Assembly (NCBI RefSeq): GCF_000026365.1
Contig: NC_012992.1
Span: 1 to 64,000 of the forward strand
Length of the DNA: 64,000 bases
Reading direction: 5' to 3'
Source of the DNA: Zygosaccharomyces rouxii
Lineage: Eukaryota; Ascomycota; Saccharomycetes; Saccharomycetales; Saccharomycetaceae
Shown here: positions 9,638-20,355 of the stretch, in pieces
Numbering within the stretch: position 1 is the first letter of the stretch
Layout: each line of letters opens with the position of its first letter
Program-made: the position numbers and the translations under genes
Notes under the pieces: generated by a model
Told to the model about the DNA's origin: nothing
Databases searched by the model: none
The model's input: only the letters and a program-made list of their open reading frames with translations

Positions 9638-10027
9638 TTAAATTCTGCCTAAATTTGATCCATCATTGTCACCACCGATCTTTCTTGTTGATTCCCATAC
9701 TCTAACGAGTTTTCATTTATCTTCACGTTTGCCCAGTAATAAAATTTCCATTATTATCTGGTTTGAATCAGTTTTTTGACTGTAACTACATGACGATCGG
9801 CAATCTCTGTCCTCAGATAAAAAGAATGATAATTCCACTCGAGCATGTTTCAAGATACCGTGAAGTTTGAATAGATGATCTTTGAATTATTCATAGTTAC
9901 TCTTGCGTCCATCAGTAATCTGAACATAGTGTGGGCTGAACCACTGTTCAACGATTCCAGCTACCTCATCCCTTGTCCCATTCAGAGCTGTTGTCAAAAC
10001 TTTTTCCCACTCCTTAGCTGAGAACAT
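9638..10027 (-). pseudogene. SnoaL/NTF2-like protein relic
   Basis: Starting at ATG 10027 on the minus strand, one frame reads through about 130 codons with only two stops and ends at TAA 9638-9640. Segments include EWEKVLTTALNGT, IVEQWFSPHYVQITDGRKS, FKDHLFKLHGILKHARVEL, QIIMEILLLGKRED and KLVRVWESTRKIGGDNDG. The order helix, FSPHYVQ-DG, then LVRVWE-TR is typical of small SnoaL-like NTF2-fold proteins found in fungi and bacteria. Lesions are a TAA within YE-FKD, a TGA within EDK-KLVRVWE, and a pair of compensating frame changes around residues 74-86 (the RHVVTVKK segment is in the next frame). The gene is dead. The family call is by pattern only. Confidence 0.6.
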
Positions 10028-10173
10028 CACTTTTTAGATATTGGACTACGAATAGTTTGTTCTTCCCCTTAGAAGCCTTATGAATGAATTTGAGACTTCC
10101 GCCTGTTTTCACGACTTTGTCTTCTTATGGTTGTAAATCTTCGTGCAGAGCCCTCCTTACAAGATATGAAATC

Positions 10174-12303
10174 TCAAAAATTAAAGAATTGATGATAGGA
10201 ATTTCCCAAAAAATTCCAAATACTACTTTGGATGTCTTTAGGCTCACAACTCTCCTCATTTAGTGTTAAATTCTCGAATGTTTTCCTCATCAAACATTGG
10301 GCATCCGCCTTCTTTCTGTTAAAGCTGTACTTGATACCATCAATGCACTTGCCATCAGACAAATACCATGTTTCCCAATCTCCTTCAGTGCAGGCACTTC
10401 CGCCAAACACTTCCGAAAAGTCTATTGTGTAAAAGGTATATTCAGTTGACTGCTTGGTTTTATGGCCTAAACCTACCTCAACGTTGGAACCCCTACTAAC
10501 AATTTTAATATGAAATGCATCCGTAGGTTCCTCGAGGTGATATTCTCTCCAATTATTTCCCTGATCCACAGAATAAAAGAATTTCTTCAATGACCAGTCT
10601 TGTGGAGAAGTCTTCGGTATAGAAACGATAATGTTCCCAAAATCCAAAAATGCTGCATACACGGGAAATTCAAACACCACTTCCCAAGAAGCACCGCCAT
10701 CTCGTGAAATAAATGTCATTTCATCGTCGTCATCTAAACTCAGGACGTTTTCTCCGACAACACCGGTTTTCATAAGTATACCAGCCGTTGGTTCATTTTC
10801 AACTGATGAAAAGTAGGAAGTTTCTTGGAAAGAACAGTGTTCTACATCATCGATATCACAATGAAAACGTTGTTTATGTTTTCCAGAAGGATCTACAACT
10901 TTCAAATTGTTCCAAGTTTTCCCATAATCAAAGCTTATTTTACTCTTGGAAAATCGTTTATACCCGATAAAGGGGAAAGATTCCATGTGAGGGCAGGAAT
11001 TTTTGTAGAATAAATTATTCCTTATAAATTTAACAATTTTTTGAAACCAATTGATTTTCTCATGAAAATTTGATTCATGCATTTTCGCTACCTTGCTTTG
11101 ATTAAGATCCACTCTAAAATCGAATTTACCACACATTGTCCCTCTGAGGTTGTCTAGCTCTTCCAGGTACATCTTTTGAAAAGGTGCCTGAATCTTGGTG
11201 TCACCGAGAAAACAATTGACACCAGAAGAGTCTGACAGTGGGAAAAGCTCGGATTTTCCGTGTTCTAGGTCTTCTTCCATATTACCACATAATAATATCT
11301 GTCCTCGATCAAGTTCAGTTGGTTTTTTGATAGGTACGAAGGCAGGTTCAAAAGATTCTCTTTTAGAAATCCAATATTTGTCCATAACAGGGTCAGCTTC
11401 ATTTCCCCCAGATGTGATTAGCAAAATATGGGAGGGATGAATTCCAAAGTCCTTTATCGAGAATCCTTTTAATTCATCAAAGAGTTTTACACTCTGGCCT
11501 AAATCTGTTGTGTAAAAGAAAGTACCCACAGAGTCTAATATTGGTTTTAAGTCCTTTTTTTCCATGAAAGCTTTATATACAACATCCCGATAATACCGAT
11601 ATAAAGGCTGCTTTTTTTCCGTCTTCCTTTTCAGTGTGTGTAGACAGTAAATTCCGTCATTATCCAAGATGGAGTCTCTTGATGAAGTGGCAAATAGGCA
11701 GCTAGTAATATGGTCCTGTGAATCAGGATTAACTTCATATTCGTCAGCTGGCGCTACGATACGTCTAAAGCTTTTCCCAGCATCTTTGGAAGCGTAAGCG
11801 ACACCTTCGAAAAAAGAGGGCGAGTCTGGTCTTTTCTTTGAATTGGTTCCAAGTTGGCAATTACTGTGCCTAATACCGCAATGTAATAATAGAAAATTTG
11901 TATTGAACGGATGTGTGCGAAGAGAACAACCGCCCTTGCCTTTGACTTCCTGTGGTAAAGAAATTAGCTTTCAACTTCTTCCCTGATCTTCCGTCATATG
12001 AATCGCTCCAGACGTAGTCGTTACGAACGCTCTCTCTTTATACAACTCATCAATATCGACCCGTGAAATATCCTCCCCAAACACATCGACAGTTTGCCAA
12101 TTCCTACCACTATCAAATGTTATCTGCAAGCTACGCTCGAAATAAAACATTAAAGTATGGGAGTCCTTGAAGGTGTAGAAATTTCCGTGATTGAAATCAT
12201 TGGGTTTATGAGGTCTCTCTATATGAGATCTCGATACACCAGGAACAAATTCTTGAGCAGTCACTAGTGCCCACAGAGCCCAAAATACTAGAATAAACTG
12301 CAT
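10174..12303 (-). pseudogene. VPS10-family sorting receptor relic (PEP1/VTH-like)
   Basis: Related to Pep1/Vps10 and Vth1/2, the late-Golgi receptors for carboxypeptidase Y and other vacuolar proteins. From ATG 12303 comes a signal peptide (MQFILVFWALWALVTAQEF). Then follow VPS10 beta-propeller repeats with Asp-box-like motifs (FDSGRNWQTV, EDQGRS, SKDAGKSF, FDYGKTWNNL, SRDGGASWEV, SVDQGNNWRE) and the Cys-rich end (from CTEGDWETW). One frame spans all 709 codons except a TGA at 11971-11973, exactly where the Trp of the Asp box (QGRSW) is expected, so a single TGG to TGA change breaks it. The frame stops at 10174, about the end of the first VPS10 domain. The second domain, membrane segment and cytosolic tail of the roughly 1550-residue receptors are absent. 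Confidence 0.85.
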
Positions 12304-13197
12304 CCTTATCTCCGGTTTCCACTGGTTACACCGCATGCCAAGAAGTTCCAAGATCCATGAATGCCCCTCGCCTTTTATCAATTTTTTATCTCGATTACCC
12401 GAAAATACCAAGAGATAAAGAAAGGTAGATACTGATAACCGAGAAAATGTCTGGGGCTGACAACAGAACTTGTATTAGTACACAATCAAATTCACCGATG
12501 CCATCCACTAACCACCAGCACTAGTAAGTATACCCTTAGATATAGGCAAATATACGTTCAGCCTAGTATGGATAACAGCTCAACAACCCCCTCGGCACGG
12601 ACACTTGCCTTTCACAAGCCACTTCAATCGCTGCTTACATGTCCAAATAAGGCATTTATGAACTGTAGTTCCTAATCGAATCTTCAAATAATCCGAGGAC
12701 ATGCAGTTCCGATCCTGGCTTTTTACGATTAATCTCCCTTGATACTGTATTATCTCTGACAAAAGAGGCACTTATAGAGCCAAAGTTTCCGGGGCATCTT
12801 CAGCTGTGATAAAAATATGGGAATGTGCAGAATTGCATGAAAGATTTTTGCACTTTTCTTTAACTTTATACCCGATCCAGCTTTCGACTTACTTTGACCG
12901 TAGTGTCTTCCTACACCTAGCAAATTTTTATACTTAACAGGAATTTTATCACGAATGGTACTATTGTATGAATCAAATTCACAAAACACAAAACGGAAAT
13001 TCGGATCTCTATACTGAATAAGGAAGAGACAATCGGTGGTATCATCCCCATTCCTCTTGGTTTTCATTCTTGGACCCTGACTATCGAATGATGCTGGAGG
13101 GAAAGCAACAAATTCGTTATAGAAATATTGATCATCTCCAGGAGTACTTTCACTAAGATGTCTTAGAGAAAGTTGACCATCGAACGACCCCGCAAGA
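12304..13197. other. Intergenic region with an unexplained open frame
   Basis: About 0.9 kb between the VPS10 relic and the permease fragment. It contains the unidentified minus-strand frame at 12750-13067, listed separately. The rest (12304-12749) shows no gene, tRNA or repeat that I can support. Confidence 0.4.
12750..13067 (-). CDS. Unidentified open frame, possibly a gene fragment
   Basis: A 105-codon frame from ATG 13067. The same frame is open upstream to about 13190 without another ATG, reading HLSESTPGDDQYFYNEFVAF and similar coding-like residues before joining the permease fragment region. The segment DCLFLIQYRDPNFRFVFCEF has the alternating pattern of beta strands; the C-terminal third is basic and less protein-like. 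I do not recognise it. Given two relics beside it, it is more likely a remnant of a longer gene than a functional short protein. Confidence 0.25.
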   Translation of the reverse strand: MKTKRNGDDTTDCLFLIQYRDPNFRFVFCEFDSYNSTIRDKIPVKYKNLLGVGRHYGQSKSKAGSGIKLKKSAKIFHAILHIPIFLSQLKMPRKLWLYKCLFCQR

Positions 13198-13323
13198 TGG
13201 GTTGGCAGTCGATGTGTTTAAATAATGTGCTCACCAGGTCCATGCCGAGGAAATGTCCATTTTGGGGTAGTTCAAGAAATAGTCGAGAAGTAGTATATTT
13301 TATCCCAATATGAAATATTCTAT
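13198..13323 (-). pseudogene. NCS1 permease fragment
   Basis: A minus-strand stretch of about 40 codons that aligns with residues near 375-415 of the intact Thi7-like permease at 15151-16989. It reads RIFHIGIKYTTSRLFLE, then LPQNGHFLGMDLVSTLFKHID. The intact protein has SFFVGISFTSSQLFLN, then LTQNGYSCGMDLAGILPKYID. Nothing of the rest of a permease is visible on either side. It lies 24 bases downstream of the D-glutamate cyclase stop codon, in the same orientation as the intact permease. It is a remnant of a second permease gene, either from a former tandem copy or from rearrangement. Confidence 0.65.
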
Positions 13324-13347
13324 CCATAAAACGCTAAGTTGTTTTTA

Positions 13348-14160
13348 TCAAGATTCAGAAAATTGTTTATACGTAGTGTCGAGTAATAACATACAGCCTG
13401 GGGCATGGGTAATAACGGGTTCTTCGATTAGGTGACCGACAGTCTCTATCGCTAAATGTGGTGTAACACCACATCCCCAGAAGACAGGAATTTCATCATC
13501 CTCTATGTCGATTGCATCACCATATTCCGGCTTACTGAGATCCGAGATGCCCAATCTAATTGCACCGTCAAACCCCCAGTCGATGGGACCTCCATGCGTC
13601 AATTTGTATTCAGATGTGATGCTTCTTACAGCGTCCAAATCCTTTTCCTTATAAGGACGCATACTGACTACGTAAGGACATCGTGCGAAAATACCACTGG
13701 CATCCATATATTTTGTGGTCTTGTACATAGAGACATTTTGGCCAAGAACTGCGTTTTTGGGTGGTAAACCAGCACTGATCAAAGACCCTTCAAAGGAATA
13801 GGAGCAACCAATTAGGAATCCTACATAATTGTCCCTCCAGTACATCCTGCAATCGTTTGACTTTTCTTGAAGTCTTCCTCCTTGGAAGATGTGGTATTTT
13901 GGAATGTCGGTACGAATATCAAATCCATGGTCGGAATGGGTTATTAGGGAAACATTATCCAACTTATCGAAACTACGCTCAGTTTTCGCCAGTAGGGGAC
14001 AAGGTACAGGGTTTCTATGGCACAAGTCTTCGAAATCTTTTGCAATTGCACCGGGCAGTATCAATAAATTGGCCTGCATATAACTGGGTAGTATTCCAGA
14101 GGTATGAGAGGTGAATTCCTCCCTTCTACACAGCAATCTGAAATCAGCAGGTGTGGACAT
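13348..14160 (-). CDS. D-glutamate cyclase family protein (DUF1445, YcsI-like)
   Basis: A 270-residue protein of the DUF1445/YcsI family, often annotated as a putative hydro-lyase. The studied animal member converts D-glutamate to 5-oxo-D-proline. Family segments are clear: the RREEFTSHTSG start (residues 12-22), MQANLLILP, CPLLAKTE, DIPKYHIFQGG, FLIGCSYSFEGSL, MRPYKEKDL, THGGPIDWGFD and the near C-terminal PVFWGCGVTPHLA and ITHAPGCMLLLD. Length is normal and the frame intact from ATG 14160. S. cerevisiae has no obvious counterpart that I recall, so this is an accessory gene, plausibly of bacterial or distant fungal origin. It lies downstream of, and in line with, a Thi7-like permease gene. 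Confidence 0.85.
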   Translation of the reverse strand: MSTPADFRLLCRREEFTSHTSGILPSYMQANLLILPGAIAKDFEDLCHRNPVPCPLLAKTERSFDKLDNVSLITHSDHGFDIRTDIPKYHIFQGGRLQEKSNDCRMYWRDNYVGFLIGCSYSFEGSLISAGLPPKNAVLGQNVSMYKTTKYMDASGIFARCPYVVSMRPYKEKDLDAVRSITSEYKLTHGGPIDWGFDGAIRLGISDLSKPEYGDAIDIEDDEIPVFWGCGVTPHLAIETVGHLIEEPVITHAPGCMLLLDTTYKQFSES

Positions 14161-15150
14161 GATACAGATATAGCAATATCAGGGATGGACGCATACGCAT
14201 CGAAATCATTACAATGAAACCATTGGATATTATATACTCAGACACGTTTGTATTATTGAATTTTACTACAGGCTGATAGATTGCGCGCGATCTTTATCTA
14301 TCTGTCTGTCATCCTATTGAGATATAGGCGGACAATTACCAATCGATCTCCGACACCTCCAAAAAAAAAGTTGATAAGAGTAAATATCGGAAAAAGGAAA
14401 GAAACAACACTAGTATAGGAGCTAAAGTTGGATTACTCTAGAATCGCTCTAGAGTCTGCTGGCCACTTTCATGTCTTGGATGAACTTGATAATGCCCCCC
14501 TTCACTGCCGTTGTCTCTTCTTGACAAAGCTCTTCATCTTGGGCGGTTGTGCAGCGACAAAATTACCATAAAATCCAGTAGGGGAAAAGTATGATATATC
14601 CTTTCAGGGTTTTAACTCGAAATAACAAAGGCACAACGAGCTACGTAAAGTAGACAAAAACCTGCAATAACAGATGCAGGTAACCTAAGTTCCCTTCTGG
14701 TATCAAGATTTTGCTCGTCACTAGTGAAACCCTTGGTGCCCTCTGCATTTTGCAAGAAAACTCCTTAAAGATAAATAGGAACAAATAATAAAGTGTTTAG
14801 CTTTCAATTAAAAAAAAAAAAAAAAAAAAAAAAAATAACGCTCAGGGATTTTCTCCTTTGTAAGATTAGTTCATTGGACACAGTCTAATCAGCACCTCCC
14901 TTAGTTTTCTTTGAACTCTACTCCGATACAATAACCATCATAAAATCCTAAGGACATTGAAGCGTTCGTTTATAACTTGCAAAACTCTAGTACCGTTTTA
15001 AATCTGAAAAATCCTCAATATGAAAATGAAAGATCATTAACTGTTACTGTTAGATTAATCTTCTACTACGCCACCGAGGAAAATTATTATATTCGGGTTT
15101 CTTGGACTTTTTTTTTTTTTTTTCTCCTTTGGAAAATAATATCGAACTAA
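14161..15150. other. Intergenic region between cyclase and permease genes
   Basis: About 1 kb acting as cyclase promoter and permease 3' region. A TATA-like TATATACT lies near 14230 on the cyclase side. Simple tracts are an A run at 14810-14835 and a T run near 15107-15123. A minus-strand stretch of about 30 coding-like codons ends near 14455, but it is too short to call. No tRNA was seen. Confidence 0.4.
14810..14835. repeat. Poly(A) homopolymer tract
   Basis: An uninterrupted run of 26 adenines between the cyclase and permease genes. It may be a nucleosome-free poly(dA:dT) element, or a slippage-prone tract whose exact length depends on sequencing. Confidence 0.95.
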
Positions 15151-16989
15151 TTAAATACGCTTCTTTGGCCTGAGTTTTGTTTCGATCCTGAGATTGTTCT
15201 TATCTTCTTCATGCTCACTCAAACTTGCAGCATCAAATTCCTCGACTCTTTGGTCTCCTACTTCATACAAAACTTCCTGGCTTTCCTCGAAAGGTAGCAT
15301 ACCCATTTTCTCCAATTCTTTCTCAGAGAAACAGTCGAAATAATCAATGGGATCCTCACAGCAAAGTTTTTCATGTTTGAAGGGGAATATTAAACTCAGA
15401 ATATAGTATAACCCGCCACTAACGAGTGGAATGAAGAACAGATATCCATGGTAGAAATTTAGCATTTCGGTATTGGGGGAAATTTCTTCATGGACTTGAT
15501 ATATTAAGCCAGGAATTCCCATTGTTATACCTGCTAGTAAGCTTGCCACTGCCTTCCAATTTACACCATAATCAAACCAATAAGAGCCTTTTTTTGATAA
15601 AGTGAAAAAATCAAGCTGACTCAATTTTGATTTACGAATGCAATAATATTCAATGATGCTTATTACTGAAATAGGGGTAGTGAAGATACCAAAGGAACTC
15701 ATTGCATTTAAAAACCCCGAAGATGTGTTGAAAAAAGTCCACGGCTGTACTACCCAAGAGATAAGTTGGACAAAAAGAGTACCCCTCTTGATATCGATAT
15801 ACTTCGGTAATATGCCCGCTAGATCCATGCCACAAGAATATCCATTTTGCGTTAAATTGAGGAAGAGTTGAGAGGAGGTAAAGCTTATTCCAACAAAAAA
15901 TGAGGCTGCGCGACTCTTGGCTGAATAATCATCATTCAGCCATTGCTCAACGATCTCATCAGGGGTCCAATACGTCTCTCCATATAGACCTTTACATGCA
16001 GACGCACAAAGCATTCCTGCTAACGATACAAATGTTCCAGGCAAAACAGTCCCTAAAAATAGTCCTGTATAACATTTTTTACTACTGCTTGCGAAACGAG
16101 AATAATCTGACTGATTGGTAACTCCACCTGATACCCCGCTGTACCAAATTGACATTGCTGAAATCCACATCCACGAGCGAGTACTACTCGGTAGAGTGAC
16201 TTTTTCATGATACAATGGTCCAGGACCTCCATTTTTACTTATCAGGTAAGCCATCATGCCAATAATGGCAAACAGTGTCATAAAGCAACTAACAATACTT
16301 GGAACATTCACTCTACGAGGTCTTACAAAAGCAAACGGCATTTGTATCAGCTGAAAACATAGGAATCCTATGCAGTCTTTTCTCGTCATTGGCACAGATT
16401 CTGAGAAAGTATTTTTCATGTTCAAATAGTTCTTTGAGAAAGAGTCAAATACCATATTCATACAAAGTCCGCCAAGCCATCCTAAGTAGCCATATAGTAC
16501 GATAGAAAGACCAACTCTAATGATAATTCCGAGAAATGAGCCGTAGACTCCGAATATCATTCTTTGGTCCAAAGTGTAGCCGATATGGTACTTGATACCT
16601 GGGTTGGAATTTAAAATGGTAAAAAAGGCAATTAAAATATTAGCGATGACTACAGCTCCTATGGATTGCTGGATGTTTAACTGCAACGCAAGCAGTGCAG
16701 ATCCTGTTGAATAGGTTGCAACTGCAAAATTTGGCAACCCCCAATATGCAAAGAATGACCAAAACCCCCATGTTCTATCTTTTGTTTTTATTGGACGCAG
16801 ATCCGGATTTCTCAAGACTGATATGGGATCTCCTATGTCGTGCGGTACCTCAATCTTACTTAATACCTTTTGCCACCATTTATTACCTTGTCGGTCCTCC
16901 TGTAATTCTTTTTCGTTTTCTAAGATACAAACATCGGTAGGACTGACCACTGGGTATGCATTTTTTATCGTTTGCTCATCTTCATTCAT
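15151..16989 (-). CDS. NCS1-family permease, Thi7-like
   Basis: A 612-residue plasma-membrane transporter of the nucleobase-cation symporter-1 family, closest by eye to the yeast Thi7/Nrt1/Thi72 group rather than Fur4/Dal4. Shared segments are NPDLRPIKTKDRTWGFWSFFAYWG (about residues 62-85), the IGYTLDQRMIFGVYG region, GGVTNQSDYSRFAS, YGETYWTPDEIVEQWL and GMDLAGILPKYIDIKRG. About 12 membrane segments lie between residues 75 and 535. The N- and C-terminal tails are acidic and cytosolic. Thi7-type proteins import thiamine or related compounds, but substrate cannot be inferred from sequence alone. The ATG at 16989 is the first in frame. It sits upstream of the D-glutamate cyclase gene on the same strand, which suggests an amino-acid or lactam-like substrate as an alternative. 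Confidence 0.85.
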   Translation of the reverse strand: MNEDEQTIKNAYPVVSPTDVCILENEKELQEDRQGNKWWQKVLSKIEVPHDIGDPISVLRNPDLRPIKTKDRTWGFWSFFAYWGLPNFAVATYSTGSALLALQLNIQQSIGAVVIANILIAFFTILNSNPGIKYHIGYTLDQRMIFGVYGSFLGIIIRVGLSIVLYGYLGWLGGLCMNMVFDSFSKNYLNMKNTFSESVPMTRKDCIGFLCFQLIQMPFAFVRPRRVNVPSIVSCFMTLFAIIGMMAYLISKNGGPGPLYHEKVTLPSSTRSWMWISAMSIWYSGVSGGVTNQSDYSRFASSSKKCYTGLFLGTVLPGTFVSLAGMLCASACKGLYGETYWTPDEIVEQWLNDDYSAKSRAASFFVGISFTSSQLFLNLTQNGYSCGMDLAGILPKYIDIKRGTLFVQLISWVVQPWTFFNTSSGFLNAMSSFGIFTTPISVISIIEYYCIRKSKLSQLDFFTLSKKGSYWFDYGVNWKAVASLLAGITMGIPGLIYQVHEEISPNTEMLNFYHGYLFFIPLVSGGLYYILSLIFPFKHEKLCCEDPIDYFDCFSEKELEKMGMLPFEESQEVLYEVGDQRVEEFDAASLSEHEEDKNNLRIETKLRPKKRI

Positions 16990-19900
16990 CTTTAAAGCTT
17001 TGTGAGTATGGTAGAGCGATAGCGGCTGAAGGATTCTTGAGGTTGTTCTGACCCTTTTTAAATTAAAGTAGGGCTATAACTGTAGTTCTTTCATGGGCTT
17101 CAGAACTAATATATATACAGATGTGCATCGCTCTCAGTTTACCATCAGCAGCAAAATATGTAATCTTCTAGGCGGTGTAACCAGCTAGAGGTGAATTCCT
17201 TATCAAAGTTTCTGTTTTCCATAGTGATACCCAGTGACAGGAAATCAGAAGTGTAAGCGTCTAAAAAACTTTAAAAAAAATGGAAAAAGGAACATGGTTT
17301 AGCGGTTTCTTATCAGATCATTGCATACAGCGTGTGAAAGGTTTACTAGAAGTGACAACTGATCTGAAGTTCTAGTGTAATGAGCATTAGTTCGCGCTCG
17401 CCATCAACTTCTGTCTTGATAGTGCATCACCAAGGATATAACTCCCTATACAGGAATCAAGTTTTTCAAGTTTAACGCAAGTTAACGATATCATTCAACG
17501 ATAACATTCATGTACTCACTAGATCTTCGAATAAGGTAAGGAGTTGCCGCCGGGAACATTTGAACTTTATTCATTGGTGAGTTTTGCACCAGTGGTTAAC
17601 AGTGGATGTCGCGCTGAGTTTTTTTTTTTTTTTCATGTCTGTAAACCCCGCCTGGTATCAACACATTTTTCCGGACAAAGTTAGCGGTACGCAGAGCGGG
17701 AGACCAACCGATATCTCAAGATAAGATACGATGAGAAACAAAAGCTCCACATACCCTAGCCTCCCATGAGCACTCTCTGTTTCCGATGATAGTAGAAATT
17801 GTCCTGTTCAAAATCGTTAACTCTAAAACTTGACGCTTTCTAGGCACACAATATAAATCAGAGGAACCAAACGTATCTCCCACGATCACCTTCTCAAATT
17901 CAATCGGATGAAGTCTTGCAGCATCATAGATGTCCAGACAGCCAAGATTCTAACCAGCCTCGGGTGGAGTACATAAATTCTCGTTAAAAAAAAGCGTCAA
18001 TAATTCTATTCGAAGAATTCAATCGGGTTTCTAGCAGTAAATCCTTTCCCTCGAGAAAAAACAAATTCAAGTGCTATCAATAGTACTAGGGAGATTTTTA
18101 GCGATTTAGCCAAGATCGCTCGGTATAAATTGGCAAGAGTAACTCCTTCTTATTCAGCTTCGATAATTGCAGATTAAGGGCAGTATCTTGTACAAATACG
18201 GAAGACTGCACAAGTTTTCTTCCTCTTATTCCATGTTAGTTGTCATTGAAAGTTTAAGTCTGAAATATCAATCAGCTGCATAAAGTGGTACTACAAGTTA
18301 AAGGCACATGCTCGAATGCACATGAAAAATTGCTAATGGAAATGAGTGTTTGGGTATTTATGAATCTGGAATCATGCCTTCAAAACTTGAAAACTCTCGT
18401 TATCCCGATCTCAAGGACATCATTAATGAAACTAATACGGTATGCACACCTTTTTAACGCCTACTTTTGGGTTCATAAGTGTGGTTAGAATAAGCGCCGA
18501 CAGAGTAGTACAGCTCGAACTTCGTGAACTATCGTACGAGGAATATCTATCATGTCCCAATAACGTTATGCTCTAACAACAGATTTACTAGCCTTTTTTT
18601 GGAGTTTCTTAACAAATGGCCGTATATAATCTTGAACTATGGGGAAAATCCCAATAAAGAAATAAGTTTTGATAGAACAGCTTACTTTTTGCAGTAGAAA
18701 GACATATTGATTTCTCCATAGAATACAATGTCAATGAGATAAGTAAGGCATCAACTTTTTACATTTAGATGTTTAACTGGGCTATTAAACTATTCCTTTT
18801 GTACAATGGTCACAATAATGGCCTGGTTTTCTACTCACTTTGATTATTTGAAGGATTAGCGAACTCATCTTGTAAAATATTAAGAGGCATATTTATTGGC
18901 AGAAATGGTAGAATAGAAAATTAAGAATTGGCATATCAAATTGGGTTCCATAGAAGAGACCTAATTCACCATATTTTTTCATGAGGCTTGAAATTTCTAG
19001 GATATGAAATGGGTGTTGAAACAAATGTAATTGAGTGAATCGAATGCTCACCTTCTAGGATTTTTTTCCCTCACAATAAATAGGCTAGTGTATTAGAATA
19101 TACTTAGCATTGAAGGCCCATGTGTACCTTGGGTATTCCATGGTATTTACTACATTATAATTCTCGCAGGTAATGTAATATTCTCTCATATCGCCGTCAA
19201 AATAAACTCTTTGACCTCTGTGGGCACAACATATCAATTTTTTCCATGAAGCTTAATTTTCTGAGACAGACCTCCCTTTGATGATTAGCAGGAACTCTTC
19301 ATTGTGGATAATCTTGATCTTCTTTTCGTTTTTTAGAGTGAATTAATGTTTCTAGAATACCGATTTGTTTATTATTAAAAAGCTGCGGTTCATTTCCATT
19401 CTAACTAGAGTCATGGCATGCCTTAGATTAGGTTACACAAAGTATGCGGGTATGATTTCAGGCTTCCTTCTCTATCTTGATGTTTAATTCTCTCTTTTAT
19501 GGTATTTTTAAGCGTGTGTGTCTAAGTAGATGCTGTTCGCGTTTAATCTCATCTCAAAGAATTGTAATCTGCCAAGAATCGTTATTGAATCCACAAGTTA
19601 CTGTGGACCCTTTTAACGTTGCCACTTTTCTATGGTCCCAGGTGATTTATCTTACAGAACCTCTCCTGCTCTAAGTTTTTAATGTTCTTAAAGTTGAATC
19701 TCATATAACCTCCTTAGGTTTCAGCAATACTTCCTTTTTTCCAGATTTTCATAAAGGTCTTTCCTGTGTCGATAATAGACCTGATCCCCAGATGTTGCTG
19801 TTCTTTTCAATCGATATTCTTGATAATTATTTATCGCTTAGTTCATTTTGTGAGTGGAAGCACCATAGAATTTTGTTGGGCAAGCTCGATTAACTAAAAG

Positions 19901-20355
19901 ATTCGAAATTCATGCATCCATGTCAAAGGCAATTCGACACCTTAAAAACTACATTTCAAATTTGGAAAGAGGAATAGGTGAAGCTAGGAACAACACGTCG
20001 AAGAGAAAGTATTACATTGTCAAATATTTTAATTAGAATACACTCACAAGCTTTAATGTTCAGTATTGATAAGAGCAATTGCCTTTAGAATCCCCTTTGT
20101 ATATTCAGAGAATATCCTTACATGAAGAAATTATTTTATTGACGAACCTTCGAATGATAGAAGTCCGTTTCCGCATTGTCTTCAGATGTGGCTCTTCATA
20201 AAAGACAGACCAAATAACGACTTAAAGTTGGATGCAAAGCTAATGAACCCTCAAAAAAGGAGAGACTTTATATAAGTTACCATGAGTCTTTTCTAATATC
20301 ATAGAATAGATGCCTTAGCAATTAGGGAAAGAGAAACAAACATTTACCTGGTAGT
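16990..20355. other. Gene desert of 3.4 kb
   Basis: No ATG frame over 70 codons and no recognisable family. A T run lies near 17620-17633. A promoter-like stretch with TATAAAT at about 18124-18130 precedes a 43-codon coding-like run on the plus strand ending at 18456, with IYESGIMPSKLENSRYPDL inside; the family is not recognised. I searched by eye for tRNA boxes and for a point-centromere CDEIII motif and found none. The last 100 bases act as promoter of the monooxygenase, with TATATAA near 20269. Confidence 0.5.

Noticed and set aside
14455..14560. Short minus-strand coding-like run ending near 14455
   Set aside because: About 30 codons with no start and no family. Too short to separate from chance.
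16990..20355. Possible point centromere or tRNA gene in the gene desert
   Set aside because: No CDEI-CDEII-CDEIII arrangement and no paired A and B boxes were found by eye.
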